From Clostridiaceae bacterium (GTDB taxonomy: Bacteria > Bacillota > Clostridia > Oscillospirales > Acutalibacteraceae): 6,198 nt of DNA. The notes under the pieces were generated by a model. The model did not search any database, was not told where the DNA came from, and worked only from the letters and a program-made list of their open reading frames with translations. Below, one piece after another: positions 1 to 5,141 of the stretch (positions are counted from its first letter, which is position 1; every line of letters starts with the position of its first letter). The stretch covers positions 1-6,198 of the forward strand of contig JAEDKI010000122.1 of assembly GCA_016295895.1 (NCBI GenBank), written 5' to 3'. The position numbers and the translations under genes are program-made.

Positions 1-4
1 TTAC

Positions 5-120
5 CAATCCTCCGTCATTTGCTTCGCAAATGCCACCTCCTTTGCCAAAGGAGGCTAACGAGGCAGCAAGCTATTGCATGGGCTACTTAGAAAAGGTGCT
101 GCCCGTAGGGCTGAGGATTG
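5..120. repeat. MITE/REP-like palindromic intergenic element
   Basis: This non-coding block is bounded by perfect 8-bp terminal inverted repeats, CAATCCTC (5-12) and GAGGATTG (113-120). Inside are three further inverted repeats: CATTTGC/GCAAATG around a TTC loop (16-32), CCTCCTTT/AAAGGAGG around a GCC loop (36-54), and GGCAGCA/TGCTGCC (62-68 with 97-103) enclosing 28 bases. The architecture is that of a small non-autonomous palindromic repeat that could fold like a cloverleaf as single-stranded DNA or RNA. From memory, similar CCTCC/GGAGG hairpin repeats are scattered between genes in gut Clostridia; that is recollection, not a search. No transposase and no clear target-site duplication are visible, and only four bases lie outside the left end. 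It lies beyond the probable terminator of the leftward operon. The palindromes are certain; the identity as a dispersed element is probable. Confidence 0.66.
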
Positions 121-149
121 ATTTGATCTTGTTTAACGATTTTGATTAA

Positions 150-176
150 ATACGGCGGGTGCAAGCCCCGCCGTAT
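150..176 (-). terminator. Probable intrinsic terminator of the phosphatase-hydrolase operon
   Basis: A perfect 10-bp inverted repeat (ATACGGCGGG at 150-159, CCCGCCGTAT at 167-176) encloses a 7-base loop, starting 22 bases past the stop codon of the glycoside hydrolase gene. Read on the minus strand, the GC-rich stem ends in TAT and is followed by TTAATC. The U-tract is therefore short and imperfect. Stem strength and position just after the last gene of a leftward operon support a terminator; the weak U-tract keeps confidence moderate. The hairpin is also nearly symmetric, but no gene enters from the left side within the window. Confidence 0.7.
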
Positions 177-198
177 CGTGAACATTTCAAAATTCCGC

Positions 199-3100
199 TT
201 ATTTTGTATAAATTATCGGTGCTTTGAGGATGCCGACATCTCGCAGAACATATTCATAGCTCCAGTCGCAGCCCTCGCTTCTCCATGCGTCGGGGCCGTG
301 CCAAGAGCGGTTATCATCGGCAAGGTGAACTGCGCCGAATGAGTTGCGGCGGTTGCCGCAGAGCGTGATGTCAACCTTATGCTTTCCTCCGCCGAGACCG
401 CCGACGGTCAGAGTGTACGGCGGAAAGACGATGTTGCCCTTGCTTTCTCCGTCAACCTCAACGCATATGAGAGCGCCTCTGTATCTTGTGGCTTCAATTA
501 TCATTTCTTCGCCCTCGGCTTCAAGATGATATGTAACATTGCCGCCGTAGAAGGGCAGACCCTGAGAAGTTATCGAGCCGAATGCAAGCTTTTCGGGCAG
601 GGCGGTAATGACCGCATATTTTCCCTCCACTCTTACGCCGAAATTGCCGATGATGTAGCACCATTCGGTGTTTGTGCGCCTGCCGAAAGGCAGGGTTATT
701 TCAAGAATGTTTTCTCCCTTCCTGATTTCGGGCAGAGCAACAGTCTTTATCGATTTATCAACATACCAACCCGTAATAACAGGCTCAACGGCAGCTCCGT
801 TGAATTTTATGCATGACTTTTCGGCGTCCTCAAGCGCAAGCTCTGCGCCTTCGAATGAAATTTCGCTGTTGATTCTGAATCTCAGAGTTACGGTGTGCTC
901 TGGCGTTTCTTCTTCGAGAACCCATGGCTGAGCAACTCCGCCGCCTCTTTCGGGATAGCCGAGCTTTTCTCTGCAAACATTGTCAAGTCTGAGAATTTCT
1001 TCCTCTGCCATAAAATCGCCGCCGTCAAGCGAAAACTCGGCAAGGTCGAGCAGAAGAACGTTTCTTTCTGAAAGCGTGTAGGGAACGAGATTCGGCAGTA
1101 TCGCCCGGTTGTTGAGAGCGGGAGCGGATTTTTGAGCAGTCTCTGTTTCCGCTTTGCCGCAGTCAAGTCTGAGAAGCAGGCTGTCATAGTCATAAAGCCG
1201 CTTTGAAATGACCGTACAGCCGTTTATGTATTCGCAATTGATGGGAGAAATATCGCCGCTGAGAGTGTCATAGACAAAAGGAGTATATTCGCCCTTGACG
1301 GTGATTCTCAGGCGGTCGCTTTGGCAGACATCTTTATTATAAGGCTCACGGCATCTGCTGATAAACAGCCATTTACCGTTTCCGTCCGAGCGGAGCTGAT
1401 AAATGAAGCCGTCGGAGAGTCTGCCGTTTGCAAGCCTGAGAGTGACGGTTCTGTTATCGTCAAGAACGGAGAGAACCGAGCCTCTGTCATAGGGAATCGT
1501 CAGCGATTCACGGGCAAGAGCCGCCCCTCTTTCGCTCGGTATTCCGTCCTCAAGAGTCGGACTGCCGCCCATGAAAATGAGCTTTCCGCCTGCTTTACGG
1601 AAGCTTTCAAGCCTTTCAAGCGTTGAACTGCGGAGCGTTTCGCAGTCGGGAACGATAACTGCGTCATATTCCATTTCGCCGACCCTCAGCGGAGCCGAAC
1701 CGCTTTCGCAGAGCGTTGGCAGAAGCGATTCGCTGATGAAATCAAAATCAATGCTGCCCTTGAGAAGCCATTCGGTCAGGCTCTGGAATTTGCTGTCGGC
1801 GTTTTCTCTCTGAAGTGCGGTTTTATCGTTCGGGCCCCAATGAAGCCAATAGCTTTCAATCGGATGAATAACGCCGACCTTAACAACGGGCTTGCCCCTT
1901 GTCATTGCGGTGTTGACCCTTGCAAAATGGTCTTCAAGATATGAGAATTTATTCCACCACGGGGATTGATAATGAATCGAGGCGGGATAATCTCTTTTTG
2001 CTTCGCCGCCCATGGCATACCATGAAAGGTGGGGCACTCTGACGGTAACGCCGAGGCACGCCTGCCAGTCGCCGTGGAGCTTATAGCCTCTGAAATCATA
2101 GTCCCAGCCCGTAACGCCGTAAAGCTCGGAGAGCATTCCCTCTCTGCCGAACTGATGAACGGCGGACTGAGCCTGCTTTGCGGTTGTGAATTCAAAATTG
2201 GCGCAGAGCATGTCGATGCCCGGAATGTCAAAGCCACGGTATGAACGCATGGTTTCGCCCAGAGCCGCCGTCTGACTTTGCAGAGTAGGCTCCTCCATCA
2301 TGTGACCCGTCAGAGCTATGCCGTTTTTGCGGCACCACGAGCCGCAGACGTCGGCGAACGCCTGAGAGAATCTCTCGGAGATATGGTCATGGTAATGGTA
2401 GCGGATAACAGAGGGCTTGCCGTCAGCCTTTTCCCAGAAGATTTCGGGGAGATTTTCAACAATATCCTCGCCGTACTGCGCCATGTATGTATCGGGAAAG
2501 TCGTCCGTCCAGGGGATTACGACATCCATTTTATCGGTTGAATTGTCAAGAACCTTTTTGCGGGTGAACTGCGGTTCGTCCGTGAAAATAGCAGGCACAA
2601 CACCGCCGAAATATTCGCCGACCGTTTTTTTATATCTTTCGTGAGTGACCTCAACGAAGCGCTCAATCGCCTTTGGGTTGAGCGTGTCAACATAGGTCTG
2701 ATTGTTATACCACGGAGAGGGGGAATGGATTTTCAGATAGGCATACCATTTTGTGCCTTCTGCGGCGTCATTTTCGCCGATTGTTTTGTGCTTTTTGAGA
2801 AAACCGTTTTCATCGAGCACGATGTCATAGCAGGCTATCAGATGGCCTTTTCCGCTTCTGCCGCCCTCTGCCCGTGAATCAACATATTTTGATTCCGTTT
2901 CGATATTATCGCACGGATTGACGGTCATGAGCAGGCATCTGCCCCTGTATTGTTCGTCCTTTGTGACAAGACCGCCCGCCGCTCCCGACGGCCATCTGTC
3001 CTCGTCATAGAGCCATGCAAGCATATGCTCTTTGTCCGCCTTTTCGGCGCAGAGCTTAATAAGCCCCATGTATTCGTCGGAGAGATATTTGTTTTCAAGA

Positions 3101-3285
3101 CCCGTTCGGACATGCATATGGAAGCCGCCCAGACCCATTTCTTTGAATATATCAATCTGTCGGCAAAGCTCGTCTCCCTCAAGGCGGCTGTTCCACGCCC
3201 AGAACGGGGTTGCTCTGTATTCGCTTGTGGGGTTCCTGAAAAGCTCGGTGCTCAGAGATTTTTCTGCGTTTTTCTTATAAAGCAT
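199..3285 (-). CDS. GH106-like cytoplasmic glycoside hydrolase
   Basis: A complete 1028-residue protein, probably a carbohydrate-cleaving enzyme of the large, poorly characterised group related to GH106 (alpha-L-rhamnosidase-like). Roughly residues 25-480 look like a TIM-barrel catalytic region. It opens with PFWAWN (27-32) and GGFHMHVRTGL (53-63), followed by YDEDRWPSG (93-101). Candidate catalytic acids are E237 in FTDEPQF (234-240) and E387 in LSELYG (385-390), the placement expected for acid/base and nucleophile in a clan A-type barrel; E331/E332 in GHMMEEP are alternatives. Residues about 465-580 resemble the GH42 trimerisation-type Rossmann domain (DAVIVPDCETL, GGKLIFMGG). Residues about 720-1028 form beta-sandwich, galactose-binding-like modules (ENILEITLPFG, YIIGNFGVR). 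There is no signal peptide, and the phosphatase stop codon lies in the same frame only five codons upstream, so no hidden one is possible. It is the second gene of a leftward operon. Glycosidase activity is likely; the substrate is unknown. Confidence 0.83.
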   Translation of the reverse strand: MLYKKNAEKSLSTELFRNPTSEYRATPFWAWNSRLEGDELCRQIDIFKEMGLGGFHMHVRTGLENKYLSDEYMGLIKLCAEKADKEHMLAWLYDEDRWPSGAAGGLVTKDEQYRGRCLLMTVNPCDNIETESKYVDSRAEGGRSGKGHLIACYDIVLDENGFLKKHKTIGENDAAEGTKWYAYLKIHSPSPWYNNQTYVDTLNPKAIERFVEVTHERYKKTVGEYFGGVVPAIFTDEPQFTRKKVLDNSTDKMDVVIPWTDDFPDTYMAQYGEDIVENLPEIFWEKADGKPSVIRYHYHDHISERFSQAFADVCGSWCRKNGIALTGHMMEEPTLQSQTAALGETMRSYRGFDIPGIDMLCANFEFTTAKQAQSAVHQFGREGMLSELYGVTGWDYDFRGYKLHGDWQACLGVTVRVPHLSWYAMGGEAKRDYPASIHYQSPWWNKFSYLEDHFARVNTAMTRGKPVVKVGVIHPIESYWLHWGPNDKTALQRENADSKFQSLTEWLLKGSIDFDFISESLLPTLCESGSAPLRVGEMEYDAVIVPDCETLRSSTLERLESFRKAGGKLIFMGGSPTLEDGIPSERGAALARESLTIPYDRGSVLSVLDDNRTVTLRLANGRLSDGFIYQLRSDGNGKWLFISRCREPYNKDVCQSDRLRITVKGEYTPFVYDTLSGDISPINCEYINGCTVISKRLYDYDSLLLRLDCGKAETETAQKSAPALNNRAILPNLVPYTLSERNVLLLDLAEFSLDGGDFMAEEEILRLDNVCREKLGYPERGGGVAQPWVLEEETPEHTVTLRFRINSEISFEGAELALEDAEKSCIKFNGAAVEPVITGWYVDKSIKTVALPEIRKGENILEITLPFGRRTNTEWCYIIGNFGVRVEGKYAVITALPEKLAFGSITSQGLPFYGGNVTYHLEAEGEEMIIEATRYRGALICVEVDGESKGNIVFPPYTLTVGGLGGGKHKVDITLCGNRRNSFGAVHLADDNRSWHGPDAWRSEGCDWSYEYVLRDVGILKAPIIYTK

Positions 3286-3295
3286 GTTGATTTTT

Positions 3296-3300
3296 CCTCC
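3296..3300 (-). promoter_or_regulatory. Ribosome binding site of the glycoside hydrolase gene
   Basis: GGAGG on the minus strand sits 10 bases before the ATG at 3285 and immediately follows the TAA stop (3303-3301) of the phosphatase gene. The whole gap between the genes is 15 bases. It fixes the hydrolase start and suggests translational coupling, since ribosomes finishing the phosphatase stop directly over this site. Confidence 0.88.
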
Positions 3301-4947
3301 TTATTCACGGTTCGGATGCTTATAAAGCGGCTTATCCTCGCTCGGTGTGTTCCAATTTATATAATTATTGCGTTCGGCGTAATACCATTCCATTTCAAAC
3401 ATCTTTGCGCTCTCATCAACGGGAACATAGAGCTGACCTCTGTCAAAATAAGGCTCTGCCGACATCTCGACCGTGCCGAGGTCGGTTTTGGCAAAGCGGC
3501 TTCCGACGGTGAAAACGGCTTTTCTGCCGTAAGCCTCGCAGGAAAGGGTGTCGGTTTCCTTGATGACCTTGCCGCCGATTGCCTGAATCAGAACGCCGAA
3601 CGGCGCAAACCAAGTCCCGTCTTTATTTTGCGCATAGACCTCACGGGCTGATAATTCAAGCATTCTGCCCTTGAACGCCATTTTTGTCCAATCGTAAACG
3701 GGAGCAAGCGCATACGGCGTTATTATGTCATTTTCTTTATCAAGCGTAAAGCGGTCAACGATTCTGCCGTCGCCGAGATAGGCGGTTGCGGTCAGAATGT
3801 TTCCGTCAATTTCAACTATGGAATAAAGACCCGTGTGTTCCTCCTGCGGATAGAAGCAGGAGTGCCAGACCTTCTGGCAGTTGGAATGATAAATATTTCC
3901 GCCGCCGTTGCCCGCTATGTAGTGAACCGTTCCCTCAGACGGGCGGTCAAACAGCTCGTCACCCTTAGTCGGAAAGGTTCGTGCAAACGAATGCTCGTGG
4001 CCTGCAAACAGAATATCAAGTCTGCCGTCCTCAATGGGCTTTCTCAGCCAGGGGTAACCGTCATTGTTCTGCCCCTCGGGCATGACGGGATAAATCGGGA
4101 AATGATATGTGCCGAGCTTCCAGGTCTTATCGCTTTTCTGCAAATCGTCAAATGCCCAGGGCGCAACCTTTTCGGGGGCGTTGATGCCCATAATCAGAAA
4201 ATGAGCGTTGCCGTAGTCGAAAGAGTAGTTCTCTGTTGTGTAGCCCTCGGGGCCGTTCATGGGATAGGACGGTTCAAACTGAAAATCATAAAAATCAGCG
4301 TGTTCAAGATAGAATTTTCCGACGGGTTCGGGGAAATAGGACAGAAATCCACGGTTATCGTGGTTGCCCGTAGTCATCATATAGGGAATGCTTTCGATTA
4401 TCCCTTTAAGACCCTCAAACATTCCGTTCCATTGAAGCTCGTTCTGACCGTTGTCGCAGTTGTCGCCGACGGTCAGAATGAATCTGCATTCGGGATGCTT
4501 ATTTAAAGCGTCTTTCAGCAGTTCGCCGACCTTGCCGTAATCCGGCAGATGGCAGGGATTGCCTTTCTGATGGTCGGTGATGACGAGAAAGCTGAATTTT
4601 CCCGTGTTCTCAGGCTCGGTTTCAAAAGAAAATTCATCGCTTCGGTTTTCATCGGAACCGACGGTGTAGACATATCTTGTTCCCGGTTCAAGCCCCGAAA
4701 GCTTAACGGAATGATAGTTGCTGATGTCAATATCGCTTTCTTTTTGTCTGCATTCGGCGTCAAGCCGCCGCCAATCGGATTCATTTTCTTTTTTGAAATT
4801 AATATATCCCGAGTCAACCTCAACGCTCGTCCTCCATATAACCGCCGTTTCGGTTTTCGGGTTGCCGCAAAATGAGAGCATTATATGGTCGGGGCTTGGC
4901 GTTGAGCCTCGCTCGGGCTTAAAAAATTTACCGTTTTTATCAATCAT
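3301..4947 (-). CDS. Purple-acid-phosphatase-like metallophosphoesterase with C-terminal Cu-amine-oxidase-N-like domain
   Basis: A complete 548-residue predicted phosphoesterase using two metal ions. Residues about 17-112 match the fibronectin-like N-terminal domain of purple acid phosphatases (AVIWRTS at 35-41, LEPGTRYVYTVGS at 86-98, FSFETEP at 106-112). Residues about 117-400 are the calcineurin-like catalytic domain with the metal-binding blocks in order: TDHQKG (D125), VGDNCDNG (D162), TTGNHDN (N195, H196, D197), GTYHFPIY (H282) and FAGHEHS (H317, H319). Residues about 425-522 resemble the copper amine oxidase N-terminal-like domain (FAPFGVLIQAIGG, VFTVGSR, GQLYVPVDE), a fold usually found on exported clostridial proteins. 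There is no signal peptide, and a TAA codon directly precedes the ATG, so none can have been missed. It is first in the operon, with a clear promoter upstream. A broad phosphomonoesterase or diesterase role is supported; the natural substrate is unknown. Confidence 0.88.
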   Translation of the reverse strand: MIDKNGKFFKPERGSTPSPDHIMLSFCGNPKTETAVIWRTSVEVDSGYINFKKENESDWRRLDAECRQKESDIDISNYHSVKLSGLEPGTRYVYTVGSDENRSDEFSFETEPENTGKFSFLVITDHQKGNPCHLPDYGKVGELLKDALNKHPECRFILTVGDNCDNGQNELQWNGMFEGLKGIIESIPYMMTTGNHDNRGFLSYFPEPVGKFYLEHADFYDFQFEPSYPMNGPEGYTTENYSFDYGNAHFLIMGINAPEKVAPWAFDDLQKSDKTWKLGTYHFPIYPVMPEGQNNDGYPWLRKPIEDGRLDILFAGHEHSFARTFPTKGDELFDRPSEGTVHYIAGNGGGNIYHSNCQKVWHSCFYPQEEHTGLYSIVEIDGNILTATAYLGDGRIVDRFTLDKENDIITPYALAPVYDWTKMAFKGRMLELSAREVYAQNKDGTWFAPFGVLIQAIGGKVIKETDTLSCEAYGRKAVFTVGSRFAKTDLGTVEMSAEPYFDRGQLYVPVDESAKMFEMEWYYAERNNYINWNTPSEDKPLYKHPNRE

Positions 4948-4956
4948 TTATTTGAT

Positions 4957-4960
4957 CTCC
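4957..4960 (-). promoter_or_regulatory. Ribosome binding site of the phosphatase gene
   Basis: GGAG on the minus strand, with a 9-base spacer to the ATG at 4947. Together with the in-frame TAA directly before that ATG, it settles the start codon. Confidence 0.8.
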
Positions 4961-4980
4961 GAAGTGTTTATTTTGATTCA

Positions 4981-5009
4981 ATTTTAGTTATTTTAAACAG
5001 CTTTGTCAA
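4981..5009 (-). promoter_or_regulatory. Sigma-A promoter of the phosphatase-hydrolase operon
   Basis: On the minus strand a perfect -35 box TTGACA (5009-5004) and a -10 box TAAAAT (4986-4981) are separated by exactly 17 bases. Transcription should start near 4974, giving a leader of about 27 bases ahead of the phosphatase ATG. The near-consensus boxes suggest a fairly strong housekeeping promoter; no riboswitch would fit in so short a leader. Confidence 0.82.
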
Positions 5010-5017
5010 TAAGAAGC

Positions 5018-5041
5018 TGAAAAGATTGTTAACTTTTTTCA
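5018..5041. promoter_or_regulatory. Possible operator between divergent promoters
   Basis: An inverted repeat, TGAAAA (5018-5023) and TTTTCA (5036-5041) with a 12-base spacer that includes GTTAAC (5028-5033), lies between the two outward-facing -35 boxes. A regulator bound here could touch both promoters. The arms are AT-rich, so chance is a real alternative, and the regulator is unknown. Confidence 0.3.
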
Positions 5042-5048
5042 AAATCTA

Positions 5049-5077
5049 TTGATTTTTTACAGAATAACATATATAAT
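5049..5077 (+). promoter_or_regulatory. Sigma-A promoter of the LRR protein gene
   Basis: A -35 box TTGATT (5049-5054) and a perfect -10 box TATAAT (5072-5077) have a 17-base spacer. Transcription should begin near 5084, giving a leader of about 58 bases. Surrounding DNA is very AT-rich, and other TATA-like stretches lie just downstream, so the exact start point is approximate. Confidence 0.8.
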
Positions 5078-5101
5078 CTAATATATAAAAATATTTTATC
5101 A

Positions 5102-5116
5102 TGCCGTCATGCGGCA
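5102..5116 (+). other. Small hairpin in the leader of the LRR gene
   Basis: TGCCG (5102-5106) and CGGCA (5112-5116) form a 5-bp stem with a 5-base loop in the predicted 5' untranslated region, 12 bases before the ribosome binding site. It is too short and has too few downstream Ts close by to be called a confident terminator. It could stabilise the transcript or be incidental. Confidence 0.45.
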
Positions 5117-5128
5117 GAACATATTTTT

Positions 5129-5135
5129 AGGGGGA
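5129..5135 (+). promoter_or_regulatory. Ribosome binding site of the LRR gene
   Basis: AGGGGGA lies 6 bases ahead of the ATG at 5142. It is a G-rich variant of the usual AGGAGG and is the only Shine-Dalgarno-like sequence near the start, so it supports 5142 as the initiation codon. Confidence 0.8.
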
Positions 5136-5141
5136 CAAACC

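Noticed and set aside
1..120. CRISPR array or tRNA/small RNA gene in the palindromic region
   Set aside because: The palindromes are different from one another with no regularly spaced direct repeats, and there is no tRNA T-loop signature or CCA-type acceptor arrangement.
142..342. 66-codon plus-strand open frame near the terminator
   Set aside because: It runs through the terminator hairpin and into the 3' end of the hydrolase gene on the other strand, and lacks a ribosome binding site.
2950..3651. 233-codon plus-strand open frame spanning the junction of the two operon genes
   Set aside because: It is fully antisense to two well-supported genes, has low-complexity-free but family-less sequence, and no ribosome binding site was evident. 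Long antisense frames are common opposite this codon usage.
3382..3675. A copper amine oxidase enzyme activity
   Set aside because: Only the small N-terminal-like module is suggested; the catalytic oxidase domain with its topaquinone motif is absent.
3835..4506. 223-codon plus-strand open frame opposite the phosphatase gene
   Set aside because: Antisense to the catalytic domain, whose metal-binding motifs are all intact on the minus strand; no recognisable domain in the plus-strand product.
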